A stretch of 64,000 nucleotides of DNA from Actinomycetaceae bacterium MB13-C1-2 (GTDB lineage Bacteria; Actinomycetota; Actinomycetes; Actinomycetales; Actinomycetaceae): assembly GCA_035621235.1 (NCBI GenBank), contig CP141731.1, positions 1,860,001-1,924,000 of the forward strand. Reading direction: 5' to 3'. Positions 9,239 to 18,207 of this stretch are shown in pieces; the first letter of the stretch is position 1; each line of letters starts with the position of its first letter. The position numbers and the translations under genes were made by a program. A model generated the notes under the pieces. The model saw only the letters and a list, made by a program, of their open reading frames with translations, searched no databases and was not told the origin of the DNA.

Positions 9239-9910
9239 ATGGTGCAGAACATGGTGAACAGTGAACGGCCACCCGTACGAGTCATGATCGTTGACGATCA
9301 TGAGATTGTCCGCAGGGGCATAGCTGAAATTGTCGACCGCGACTCTAGATTTGACGTTGTTGCCGAGGCAGGGACTGTTGAGGACGCGGTGCGCCGCGCG
9401 AATCTGGTCAACCCGGACGTAGTCCTCGTTGACCTTCAACTCCCTGACGGTACGGGTATCGATGTTATGCAGGCGCTTCATGAGACTGTCCCGGAAACAA
9501 AGGCGATCGTCCTTACTACCTTTGATGACGATGATGCTCTGACTGCAGCTCTTGAGGCGGGGGCCAAAGCATACGTCCTGAAGACCATTCGTGGTGCAGA
9601 GATAAACGACGTGATCCAAGCTGTGGCAGATGGTCGCGTCCTTCTCGATGAGCGCACCGTGACGCGTCACCGGGCCGATTCGGATGATCCCTCGATGGAT
9701 CTAACGCCGTCAGAACGTCGCGTACTAAACCTGATTGGTGACGGCCTATCGAATCGTGAGATTGGCGAGCATCTAGGAATCGCCGAAAAAACGGTCAAAA
9801 ACCATATCACCTCGTTGCTTGCGAAAATGGGCCTTCAACGGCGGACACAGGTGGCAGCCTGGGTGGCAGCACAAAGATCAGCTCCGTGGCGTAGCGGAGC
9901 ACAAAAGTAG
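9239..9910 (+). CDS. NarL/DevR-type response regulator
   Basis: About 223 aa. An N-terminal receiver domain holds the acidic pair in MIVDDHE, the phosphorylated Asp in VVLVDLQLPDGTG, the switch residue in VLTTFDDDD, and Lys in YVLKT. A C-terminal LuxR HTH (LTPSERRVLNLIGDGLSNREIGEHLG) binds DNA. Start is uncertain: ATG 9239 or 9251; neither has a Shine-Dalgarno sequence. A TATGAT at 9230-9235 could be a -10 element giving a very short leader. The gene converges on a DevS-like sensor kinase 350 bases away, its likely partner. Confidence 0.9.
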   Translation: MVQNMVNSERPPVRVMIVDDHEIVRRGIAEIVDRDSRFDVVAEAGTVEDAVRRANLVNPDVVLVDLQLPDGTGIDVMQALHETVPETKAIVLTTFDDDDALTAALEAGAKAYVLKTIRGAEINDVIQAVADGRVLLDERTVTRHRADSDDPSMDLTPSERRVLNLIGDGLSNREIGEHLGIAEKTVKNHITSLLAKMGLQRRTQVAAWVAAQRSAPWRSGAQK

Positions 9911-10256
9911 TGATTTAGCGACTGCGCCGGTCGAATGTCCTGCGTCGCAACTTCACCCGTATCTCATGCACCGAACCGGCGCCTCTCGGCGGCGCCCTCG
10001 CTTAACTTATTGCCTCCGGTTCAACTCGGCTTGTTTGCCTTGCCTTGCGTCGACTATGCGCGCGAATTGCTGCACGCAATTTAGGAAACGAATTTGCGAC
10101 GCAGGAGACTAGGTTGTGTCTTCTATATCCCAGCTTGCTGTGGTGACCGGGAAATCAGCGTTTGCTACGTTGTCATTGTCGGCTTTGCAACCAGCAAAGC
10201 CTGCTCTTCCGCCTTGCAACCACGAATTTCTCGGGCATCCTCGCCCGAGCACAGAT
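9911..10256. other. Convergent intergenic region with inverted repeats
   Basis: No convincing gene. It contains a 13-bp perfect inverted repeat with distant arms (9938-9950 and 10094-10106), a compact hairpin GGCTTTGC/GCAAAGCC at 10181-10201, and a second hairpin at 10230-10249. It separates the convergent response regulator and kinase genes, so at least one hairpin probably ends transcription. Confidence 0.6.
10230..10249 (-). terminator. Hairpin after the sensor kinase gene
   Basis: CTCGGGC and GCCCGAG (7 bp, 6-nt loop) lie just past the kinase stop on the minus strand. No U-tract follows (AAATTCG), so this is only a candidate terminator or mRNA 3' end hairpin. Confidence 0.4.
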
Positions 10257-11531
10257 TCAGGAAACACACCCTAGCTCAGGCCGGCGCGCCAAACCAGTGA
10301 AGTACCCCTGCCGCGGGGGCCCGCGCCCCATCGCAAATGAGCCTCCGTGGATTCTTGCCCGGCGTTGCATGTTCGCCAGACCCGACTGTCTCGTTACGGT
10401 GGGATCCACGCCTTTGCCGTCGTCCACCACGGTAACCACGACTTCTCCAGATAGTCCGCTTCCATGTATTGCCACGCTGACGCTCACGGAGTTGGCCCGA
10501 GCGTGCTTGGCGACATTCGCCAGAGCTTCCCGCACCACAGCGACCACATCATCTGAGACATTGGCGGCAGTCGCATTCGCACGTACTGTCAGGTTTTCTT
10601 CTACGCGACTATTAGGCGAAGGCTGTCCCTGGGAGGAGGAGAGAGTGATGTTCTCTTCATCAACTTCGATGATCAAAGTCGGTGCGAAGCCGAGGTGTCC
10701 GCGCGCAGAAGACGCTTCGCGGCGAAGCATATCAACAAGACCGGCGGATTCCTCGGCTTCCTTTAGCTGATAAACGATGGAACGGATCTGACCAACTGAC
10801 GAATCGAGGGAGTCAAGGGCCTGTGTGATCCCGTTGTTGAGTTCGCTATAGCTGGCGCCCTCATTTATCCTTCGCTGCACTTCGCGTAGCTTCATGCCTG
10901 TGGCAAACAATCCTTGGATTGCCAGATCGTGCAGATCTCTGCCGATACGTGATCGTTCCTCGACCAGTTCGATCTCGCTCAGTGCTTGCCGAGAAACAAC
11001 CAGGTCATTCGCCAGAGCCGCCTGCATCGCAAAAGCCGAAGCAGGAACTGACTGGGCGAGTTGAAAACTATCCCTGTCATGGGAACGCACCAGGACAAGA
11101 ACTCCGTCCAGGCTTTGGGGCGCCATAACAGGAACCAGCATTAGTGAGCCGGAGATTCCCAGGTTAGTGGCCCATGCAGGTCTAGGCTGGTCGCGCTTGA
11201 TGACCACTCCTGTGCCGCCACGAAGCAGTTCCAGACTTGGATCGGGGATCTCAAACGCTAATCCGACGGCTTGGTTCACTTTGATTAGTGGATCCTGCCT
11301 GCTACGAGAAAAGGCCTCTTCACAGAGCATTACGCCGCCGACGGATCTAAGAAAGATCAGGGCCGCATCCGCATCCGCCGCGTTACAGGACAGATCGAGG
11401 AGTTGATTCAACATGTCCTCGGGGTCATCTGCCGAAAGAATTTCTTCGGAGAATCTGCGAAAGCTTTCGACCCACCGCAGAGAATCCTCAAGTGAGAGGA
11501 GTCCCTCGCTAGGAGAAGTGCGGTCGGTCAT
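10257..11531 (-). CDS. DevS-like sensor histidine kinase (GAF, HisKA_3), apparent C-terminal frameshift
   Basis: About 424 aa from ATG 11531, which overlaps the cydC stop (ATGA). A GAF-like region spans roughly residues 40-190. The dimerisation and phosphoacceptor helix has RSRIGRDLHDLAIQGLFATG with the conserved His, very like DevS/DosS kinases. The ATPase domain shows the N-box EALANVAKHARA and G1 DDGKGVD. The last 20 residues as read do not look like a kinase end. Removing one C from the run near 10315-10320 gives GTSLVWRAGLS and a stop at 10271, the expected ending. It therefore carries a single-base indel, real or from assembly. Being in the cydDC unit suggests it senses oxygen, redox state or NO; this is inference. 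Confidence 0.85.
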   Translation of the reverse strand: MTDRTSPSEGLLSLEDSLRWVESFRRFSEEILSADDPEDMLNQLLDLSCNAADADAALIFLRSVGGVMLCEEAFSRSRQDPLIKVNQAVGLAFEIPDPSLELLRGGTGVVIKRDQPRPAWATNLGISGSLMLVPVMAPQSLDGVLVLVRSHDRDSFQLAQSVPASAFAMQAALANDLVVSRQALSEIELVEERSRIGRDLHDLAIQGLFATGMKLREVQRRINEGASYSELNNGITQALDSLDSSVGQIRSIVYQLKEAEESAGLVDMLRREASSARGHLGFAPTLIIEVDEENITLSSSQGQPSPNSRVEENLTVRANATAANVSDDVVAVVREALANVAKHARANSVSVSVAIHGSGLSGEVVVTVVDDGKGVDPTVTRQSGLANMQRRARIHGGSFAMGRGPPRQGYFTGLARRPELGCVS

Positions 11532-13297
11532 TCTTGCTCCATTGCCCATCGGTATCCAGAGTCACCCGCCAGCAACTCCTCGTGCGAGTTAGCAATGCGA
11601 GCGATCGCGGGTCCGCCGTCTCCGGGAACCAACTGCACTATCCGAGTAGCCTTCTCAAGTCCCGAGAGTCTGTGTGTGACGACGACTAGCCCTCGTTCAC
11701 TGCCTGAACCTTCGAATAGGGAACTCATGATCTGGTCTGCTGTCTGGCCGTCCAAATGTTCGCCCGGTTCGTCAAGTAGAAGGATTCGGGCAGGTGAAGC
11801 CAGTGCGCGCGCCAGGAGCAACCGTCGTCGTTCGCCTCCGGATATCGTTGTTGCTCCCACACCCAGTAGCGTATCCAGACCCTTCGGTAGCCCCGCAAAC
11901 CATTCACCAAGGCCAACCTGGCCGAGAAGAACCCCGGCCTCGTCACGCGAGAGATCGGCGCTGGCCACCCTGAGATTCTCGTAGACGGTCGTTGCGAAAA
12001 CATGAGAGTCTTCGGTGGTAAGCGAAACCAGGTGTGTCACCTCGTTGCGGTCACCGTTCCAGAGCGGCACGCCGTTCAGATCAGCGGTTCCGCCGCGAGG
12101 GGCAAGCATTCCGGCAAGGGTGTAAAGAAGGGTTGTCTTGCCAACTCCCGACGGCCCAACGATCGCTGTGACGGTGCCCGGCGCTATCTCAAGATTGATA
12201 TTGGTTACTGCTACTTCACGCCCAGGCCACCCGACCTCCAGGTCTTGGGCAACCATCTCGACGCGTGGGGGAGTCGAATCGAATCCGGGAATCTGGTGTG
12301 CCTGCTGACTGATTTTGTCATCTGGACCCAGAAGAGCCATGATGCGCTCCGCCGCCCTGGCTGATTTGATTAGCTGAACGGAGGCGGGTCCCAGATCCGC
12401 GGTTCCTTCGAAAGCCGCAAGAGGCGTGAGGGCTAGAACTGCTAGGGCGACGGCCGCAACCAGACCAGCATTGGTCTCGGGGATCGACACGATTAGAACC
12501 CCGACAACGGTTAGTCCCATAGCCAGACGATCGAGTGCGCTGGCCAGTGCTGCCGGGCGTGCAGCCTTGGCACGTGCGGTGTTCAGGTCGGCCGAAGCTG
12601 TGTCGACATCGGCTTCGGCCTGGTCCAAGTTCCCACTGACAACCAACTCGTCCGCTGACTCCAGAATAGTCATGGCGACAACGGAGAGATCGGTCTTCGA
12701 GCTCTGTTCCAGAGCTTCGGCTTCTCGCGCCGATCTCGCAGTAAGTAGTGGTGCCACGATCCCGGAAACGACCAGGCCGAGGGCAATAACGATGGCCGCA
12801 GGAACTGAGAGAAAAGCGAACCCGATGACGGTTCCAACTCCGACGATTGCGGTTACGGCAAAAGGAAGCATTGACTTCACGACATAGTCGCCCACGGCAT
12901 CAATGTCACTGCCGATTCTGCTGAGAAGGTCGCCTCGCTGTAATTTTGCGACCTGGTCGACCGGCGCCTCTGCCAGGGCGTCGTAAACGCCTAGGCGCAG
13001 GGAGTCCATTCCATCCAGCGCGACCTGGTGACTTGCTAGCCGCTGCAGATAGCGCAGTAGGGCTCGAAGCACCCCAAACATACGAACTGACGTTGCTGCA
13101 ACGGTCAGATATAGCACGGGAGGCATCTGCGACGCCCGGGCGATAAGCCACGCGGAAACGGCGGCTAGACCAATGGCAGAGCCGAGTCCGGCAACTCCGT
13201 AGAACAGTGCAAGAGCGAAGTCCGCCTTCCTGATCTTGAGCATTCGGACGGCGCGGTCAAGAGCCGCACGCTCAGGAGCGGTAAGTATCCATTTCAC
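11528..13297 (-). CDS. cydC: Thiol reductant ABC exporter subunit CydC
   Basis: 589 aa ABC half-transporter. The N-terminal half has about six membrane segments, with the CydC-typical AVSAWLIARASQMPPVLYL near residue 45 and RYLQRLASHQVAL. The ATPase half has Walker A GPSGVGKTT, signature ISGGERRRL, Walker B ILLLDEPGEHLD and H-loop VTHRLS. With CydD it exports glutathione/cysteine (or handles haem) needed to assemble cytochrome bd. Its start overlaps the cydD stop by four bases and its stop overlaps the sensor kinase start. Confidence 0.92.
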   Translation of the reverse strand: MKWILTAPERAALDRAVRMLKIRKADFALALFYGVAGLGSAIGLAAVSAWLIARASQMPPVLYLTVAATSVRMFGVLRALLRYLQRLASHQVALDGMDSLRLGVYDALAEAPVDQVAKLQRGDLLSRIGSDIDAVGDYVVKSMLPFAVTAIVGVGTVIGFAFLSVPAAIVIALGLVVSGIVAPLLTARSAREAEALEQSSKTDLSVVAMTILESADELVVSGNLDQAEADVDTASADLNTARAKAARPAALASALDRLAMGLTVVGVLIVSIPETNAGLVAAVALAVLALTPLAAFEGTADLGPASVQLIKSARAAERIMALLGPDDKISQQAHQIPGFDSTPPRVEMVAQDLEVGWPGREVAVTNINLEIAPGTVTAIVGPSGVGKTTLLYTLAGMLAPRGGTADLNGVPLWNGDRNEVTHLVSLTTEDSHVFATTVYENLRVASADLSRDEAGVLLGQVGLGEWFAGLPKGLDTLLGVGATTISGGERRRLLLARALASPARILLLDEPGEHLDGQTADQIMSSLFEGSGSERGLVVVTHRLSGLEKATRIVQLVPGDGGPAIARIANSHEELLAGDSGYRWAMEQE

Positions 13298-15105
13298 TTG
13301 GGAACCTCCTCCTGCTCCTCGAAGAGTTTCATGCCCTGGACGTCGTCCTCTGGCAGATAGGAAGAATCTAGGAAGCCGGGAAGCTCACCGCTCAAATCTT
13401 CGAGATCGTAGTCGTCGAGTAGTTGCGGGTACAGCTTCATTTCCGCCTCCGTCGCGGGATGCGACTCCACGTGCAGCACCGCGTCACTTGCGCGGAGGAC
13501 TGCCTGCCGGTGCGCTATGACCACTATTGTCGTCCCTCGACTGCGCAGTTCCTTTAGCACCTCAACGATTTGTTCCTCGTTCATTGCGTCCAGGTGCGCA
13601 GTTGGCTCGTCTAGAACCAAGAGTGTGGGGACATTTACTAGGACTCGAGTTAGTGCCAGTCGTTGTCTTTGGCCCACAGAGAGCCCAACGCCGCCAAGCC
13701 CGATTTCTGTGTTCCATCCCTGGGGGAGGGAATCAACTACGGCATCGAAACCGGTGGCACGTGCAGCACGGCCGAGTGCGGAGTTGACTTCGGACGCGGT
13801 GCTAGGAAGAACGTTGCTGAGAACCGTACCCGGCGAAATAGTGGGATGTTGGGGTATCCACGAAATTCCCTGATACCAAGAGTGGGGAGAGAAGTCCTCC
13901 ACGGGTACCAGTTCCCCTGCCGCACTTTCAGCGCGGATCATTCCACGAGTGGCTGGCTCAAGACCAAGCAACACCTGGACGGTTGTCGACTTACCCCCAC
14001 CTGAAACACCGGCAAGAGCCGTGATCCGTCCCGGCGCGATCGTTCCGTTGAGATCATAAGGAGCCCATGCCCCCCGACTGGCCACAGAGAGACCCTCGAT
14101 GCGAATAGGGCTCGTTCCTGCCCCGGCCGCTTCTACTGTGCCTGACTCTCGCTCTGGCGTCTCGAGGATCGTGAAGCATTGCTCCGCCGCAGCAACGCCG
14201 TTGGTTGAGGCATGGAACTGGGCTCCAACTTGGCGAAGAGGTTCGAATACCTCCGGGGCGAGCATTATTATCACCAGCCCTACAAAAAGGCTCAGTTGTC
14301 CGGAGACCATCCTCATTCCGACCTGGACGGCAACGAGAGCAACGGACAGGGTCGCCAGAAACTCAAGAACTCCGCCCGAGAGAAATGCGACGCGGAGCGT
14401 CTGCATAGTCGTCTTGGTGTTCTGCTTGCTTAGGCGAACTAGATGCTCGCGCGGTCCCTTCTCGCGTCCCAGCGCTCGAAGAGTAGGAAGTCCGGTCAGA
14501 AGGTCGAGAAGCTGAGCTCCGAGCCGCTCCATTGCGAGCAACTTCTTGGAGGAAAAGCCAACGGTCATTTTACCGATAAGCACCATGAAGATCGGGATCA
14601 GCGGAATCGTGAGCAGAGCTATCAGTGCCGACCAAAAATCGAGGAACAGGATGGTCACCAGGGCGAGGGGAGTGGCCGTCATAACCAGGAGCAGCTGGGG
14701 CAGAAACTTCACAAAGTACGGGTCGAGATCGTCAAGGCCGCGGGTGACTAAGGTAGCGTTTTCGGCGGCATTGCGGGCCCGCCACCGGGGACCCAAGCGT
14801 GCGCTCTTGGCGAGTACTTGGGCCCGTAGTTCTGCAATAGTCTGGTCTGCTGCGCGGTGCGCACCAGCCTCGCGCAGATACACAAGCAGGGCGCGAACGG
14901 CCACGACTGCTGCCAGACCAAGGACGGTGGGCATAACCTCGGCCAGTGGTTTGCTACTTGTGACCACGGGCGAGAGGGAAGCGGAGACTAGGAATGCCTG
15001 AGCGATTACCAGCGCGGCGGTTAGCAGTCCGAGTACCGCAATCTGAGCGATGTATCGTCGGGCCGATCTCGCATACTTGAGCAGGCGCGGATCGAGTGGT
15101 TTCAT
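13294..15105 (-). CDS. cydD: Thiol reductant ABC exporter subunit CydD
   Basis: About 604 aa. Membrane domain with LVSASLSPVV near the start and RAxxExxxxxD-type loops, followed by an ABC ATPase: Walker A AGVSGGGKST, signature LSVGQRQRLAL, Walker B LLVLDEPTAHLD, H-loop IAHRQ. The C-terminus has an extra acidic tail of about 40 residues. The ATG at 15105 begins MKPLDPRLLKYA as in other CydD proteins; an upstream in-frame start at 15168 exists, and neither has a clear ribosome binding site. It pairs with CydC and lies downstream of cydAB. Confidence 0.92.
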   Translation of the reverse strand: MKPLDPRLLKYARSARRYIAQIAVLGLLTAALVIAQAFLVSASLSPVVTSSKPLAEVMPTVLGLAAVVAVRALLVYLREAGAHRAADQTIAELRAQVLAKSARLGPRWRARNAAENATLVTRGLDDLDPYFVKFLPQLLLVMTATPLALVTILFLDFWSALIALLTIPLIPIFMVLIGKMTVGFSSKKLLAMERLGAQLLDLLTGLPTLRALGREKGPREHLVRLSKQNTKTTMQTLRVAFLSGGVLEFLATLSVALVAVQVGMRMVSGQLSLFVGLVIIMLAPEVFEPLRQVGAQFHASTNGVAAAEQCFTILETPERESGTVEAAGAGTSPIRIEGLSVASRGAWAPYDLNGTIAPGRITALAGVSGGGKSTTVQVLLGLEPATRGMIRAESAAGELVPVEDFSPHSWYQGISWIPQHPTISPGTVLSNVLPSTASEVNSALGRAARATGFDAVVDSLPQGWNTEIGLGGVGLSVGQRQRLALTRVLVNVPTLLVLDEPTAHLDAMNEEQIVEVLKELRSRGTTIVVIAHRQAVLRASDAVLHVESHPATEAEMKLYPQLLDDYDLEDLSGELPGFLDSSYLPEDDVQGMKLFEEQEEVPK

Positions 15106-15408
15106 ACGGACTATTGTCCCAGATTTTTGCCGGGAGATTGCCGCGGAAGTACTTCTTTCATCCCTCATACGAATCTCTGATCACATCGGAGACAACCCAG
15201 GGATGCTTTGCGAGTCGTTTTCCTACCGGATAGAGAGGACGATGCCGAAAACCAGGGTCTCAATGACGAATACCTCGCTGAGACCCCGGATTTCGGTCCT
15301 AATCGACCACAACTCCGACGAGGACCACTCGAATGGTCGCCGGGATCGACTGCCGAGACCCGGGGGGGGGGGGTCCTCATCGACCGGTTGTGGGGATGGA
15401 GCAAAAGG
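15106..15408. other. cydB-cydD intergenic region with a 12-G tract
   Basis: No credible gene. It should contain the cydD promoter. The most striking content is an uninterrupted run of 12 G at 15362-15373. Nearby are two related segments on the minus strand of the type GGACC...GGGTCTC, one containing the homopolymer. Confidence 0.6.
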
Positions 15409-15436
15409 GGTGGCCCGCCAAACTTGGCGGGCCACC
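15409..15436 (-). terminator. Intrinsic terminator after cydB
   Basis: A perfect 12-bp stem (15409-15420 with 15425-15436) and a 4-nt loop lie 35 bases after the cydB stop on the minus strand. The stem is followed by CCTTTTGC, a short U-tract. It separates cydAB from cydDC transcription at least in part. Confidence 0.8.
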
Positions 15437-15471
15437 CGATTTCTGATCTGAAGTCTACTGATTTAGATCAG

Positions 15472-16632
15472 TTACATGGGGTTCTTTCCGGTAAGGAAGT
15501 TTGCCTTCGGACGAATCCAGTCCGGAAGGATACCCGGGTTGGCGTCGATGGAATCGACCGATACACGCTTGCGGAACACCCAGTAGGACCAGATGGTGTA
15601 GACCAGAACAATCGGTACCAATAGCACGGCAACAACTGTCATGACGATCAACGTCGGCTCGGTCGAGGATGCCCAACTAATCGGAAGAGAGTATGCCGGG
15701 TCGATGGAAGAGACCATGACATTCGGGAACATCGTGGTGAAGACCCAGGCAACCGCTCCGGCGATGCCGACTGACGAGAAGATGAATGCCATACCTTCTC
15801 TTTGAACCTTGGGCTGTGCATAGACCGCGGCTAGAACCAGTGCAACGGCTGCGATAACCAGCGGGATCCAACCCCAAGCGTTGGGCGAGTATGCCAACTG
15901 GCCCCAGAGTACCCAGATCGCTGCGAGCGCAACTGTAACCACTGAGGCAACAGCCCCAACCTTCACTGAGCGTTCACGAACCTCTCCCTCGGTCTTTAGT
16001 GCCAGGAACTGAGCTCCGTGAGCCATGCAGACGGCTAGCACGGTGATACCGCCGAGCAGTGTGAATGGCGTGAACAGTGAGAAGAAGCCACCGGTCAGGT
16101 TGAAAGCAATGTTTCCGTTAGCCATTGCCGCCGGTACATCGGCCGGTGCGATGGTGGTCATGACCAGCGAACCATCGACGACCGTAGGCGCCTGAGCCTC
16201 GATCTTCATTCCCTGAACGAAGTTAGAGAATGCCACGCCGAGGATCAGCGGAACCCCGTATGCGGCCACGATGTGGACCCAGTCCCAGGTGTCGCGCCAT
16301 CTTTGACTCTTCAACTTCGAGCGCCACTCGATGGCGGTAATCCTCACGATGAGCAGAACCAGCATCAGGAACAGTGCCAAGTACATTCCAGAGAACATCG
16401 TGGCGTACCAGAGCGGGAAGGCCGCGAACATTGCGCCGCCTGCGGTTAGCAGCCAGACCTCATTGCCATCCCAGTGAGGGCCGATAGTGCGAACAGCGAC
16501 TGAGCGCTCATCCGGGGTCTTGCCGACAACTCGGATAAGCATTCCGACGCCGAAGTCAAAGCCTTCAAGGACCAGATAGACGGTCCAAAGTAGGGCGATA
16601 AGGATGAACCAAATAATGCTTAGAGCCATCAT
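15472..16632 (-). CDS. cydB: Cytochrome bd ubiquinol/menaquinol oxidase subunit II
   Basis: 386 aa, about nine membrane helices. The family features LEGFDFGVGML near residue 22, GPHWDGNEVWLLTAGGAMFAAFP near residue 50, and the C-terminal YTIWSYWVFRKRV are visible. CydB forms the bd-type terminal oxidase with CydA in the cytoplasmic membrane and supports respiration at low oxygen. The start is a doubled ATG (16632 or 16629), 15 bases after the cydA stop. A terminator follows. Confidence 0.95.
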   Translation of the reverse strand: MMALSIIWFILIALLWTVYLVLEGFDFGVGMLIRVVGKTPDERSVAVRTIGPHWDGNEVWLLTAGGAMFAAFPLWYATMFSGMYLALFLMLVLLIVRITAIEWRSKLKSQRWRDTWDWVHIVAAYGVPLILGVAFSNFVQGMKIEAQAPTVVDGSLVMTTIAPADVPAAMANGNIAFNLTGGFFSLFTPFTLLGGITVLAVCMAHGAQFLALKTEGEVRERSVKVGAVASVVTVALAAIWVLWGQLAYSPNAWGWIPLVIAAVALVLAAVYAQPKVQREGMAFIFSSVGIAGAVAWVFTTMFPNVMVSSIDPAYSLPISWASSTEPTLIVMTVVAVLLVPIVLVYTIWSYWVFRKRVSVDSIDANPGILPDWIRPKANFLTGKNPM

Positions 16633-16647
16633 TTCTCTCGTCCCCTA

Positions 16648-18207
16648 TCAGTATCCGAAGCTCAGCGCCTGGGCGCTGTCTTCTTCATTTGCGTTGGAAT
16701 CATCGGGACCCTGTTGGTCACCATCGATTCCCTCTAAAACATACCTTCGCATCAGCCAAACCCAGATCACTCCTAGAACCGCATATAGAACGGTGAACAG
16801 AATCAGGGTTATCAGCGTCTGTGCGGCTGGAACCGAAGTGGAGATTCCCATCTCCGTCATCTGGAAGACGGACGCACCAGGATCGCCGTTTTGCATCGCC
16901 ATCAAGTTTGGAGAAACCACCCACGGTTGACGGCCCATTTCCGTAAATATCCATCCGAATGAAGCCCCGATGAACAGCACCGGGATCGAGATGATTCCAA
17001 ACCTTCCGAGTCCGCGACTGGTGGGGATTCGTCCACCGCGCATCGCCCAAAGACCCCAAATCGCCAATAGTGCCGCGAATGCAGCTGTCCCGATCATCAG
17101 ACGGAATGACCAGAAAGTCGGCATTGCAGGGGGGCGGAAGTCGTACTGCGCAGCGTCTCCATACTTTGCGACGAAGTTCGGGTCGGCGTTGAGCAGTTCA
17201 ACCAACTGTTGTTGAGCTCCCTGCACACCCATTTCTTCCGAGGTGAACGAGTTCGAGGCCATGAGTGAGGCGACCCCAGGGACCGTAATAATGCGCATTG
17301 GTCCGCCATCGCCGTCGAGAGGACACTCCCCGAAAGCCGCAACGGTAAACGCCGCCCCTTCGGTATCAACGCATATAGCCTCAGCAGTTGCCATCTTCAT
17401 TGGTTGGAGTTCGACCATCTCTTGACCTTGGAAGTGACCGGTACCGGCTGTAAGTACCCCGCCGACAACCACGATTCCAAGTCCGAAGGCAGTGATAGGA
17501 CGCCAAACCTGTCGCGCTTCTTTGACGCCAGCTTCGCCGCCATCACGAGCCGAGCGTGTCATCCACCAGATGGAGATCCCGGCGATAAACGTGCCGGTGA
17601 TCAGCCAGGCCGAAGAGATGACGTGAGTGAAAGTCCAGAGAAGAACCGGGTTGGTGAGGAGAGCTCCGAAGCCCCCGACTCCATCGAGCTCAGCTCGGCC
17701 CGTCGCCGGGTTGAACACCGCACCGACCGGATGCTGCATCCACGAGTTGGCGGTGAGGATCCATAGCGCCGAAAGCGTGGTGCCAATCGCGACCAGCCAT
17801 ATCGTTGCGAGGTGAAGCTTCTTGGAGATGCGTCCCCAACCGAAAATCCACAGGCCGAGGAACGTAGATTCAAGGAAGAACGCCAGCAGCGCTTCAACTG
17901 CCAGTGGTGCACCGAAGATGTCACCGACATAGCGTGAGTATTCTGACCAGTTCATTCCGAACTGGAACTCTTGCACGATGCCGGTTGCAACACCCAGTGC
18001 GAAGTTAATTAGCAGTAGTTTCCCGAAGAACCTGGTGGCCTTTAGCCATGTCTCGTTCCCTGTTTTATGCCAAATGGTCTGCATGATGGCGACTGCCAGA
18101 GAAAGACCGATGGTAAGAGGGACCAGGATAAAGTGGTAAACGGTGGTGACACCAAACTGCCACCGTCCCAGCACTACGGGATCCAGCGCCGTAGACAAAA
18201 TGTCCAT
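16648..18207 (-). CDS. cydA: Cytochrome bd oxidase subunit I
   Basis: 519 aa with about nine membrane helices. RWQFGVTTVYHFILVPLTIG carries the haem-ligand His near residue 25, and FTHVISSAW carries the second near 195. GHFQGQEMVELQPMK is the quinol-binding Q-loop start, with Glu and Lys as in other CydA proteins. The Q-loop is of the short type and has two cysteines about 16 residues apart (near 279 and 295); a disulfide in this loop is known in mycobacterial bd oxidase. It oxidises menaquinol and reduces oxygen. Start ATG at 18207 with GGGTCATCG upstream; cydB follows in the same unit. Confidence 0.95.
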   Translation of the reverse strand: MDILSTALDPVVLGRWQFGVTTVYHFILVPLTIGLSLAVAIMQTIWHKTGNETWLKATRFFGKLLLINFALGVATGIVQEFQFGMNWSEYSRYVGDIFGAPLAVEALLAFFLESTFLGLWIFGWGRISKKLHLATIWLVAIGTTLSALWILTANSWMQHPVGAVFNPATGRAELDGVGGFGALLTNPVLLWTFTHVISSAWLITGTFIAGISIWWMTRSARDGGEAGVKEARQVWRPITAFGLGIVVVGGVLTAGTGHFQGQEMVELQPMKMATAEAICVDTEGAAFTVAAFGECPLDGDGGPMRIITVPGVASLMASNSFTSEEMGVQGAQQQLVELLNADPNFVAKYGDAAQYDFRPPAMPTFWSFRLMIGTAAFAALLAIWGLWAMRGGRIPTSRGLGRFGIISIPVLFIGASFGWIFTEMGRQPWVVSPNLMAMQNGDPGASVFQMTEMGISTSVPAAQTLITLILFTVLYAVLGVIWVWLMRRYVLEGIDGDQQGPDDSNANEEDSAQALSFGY

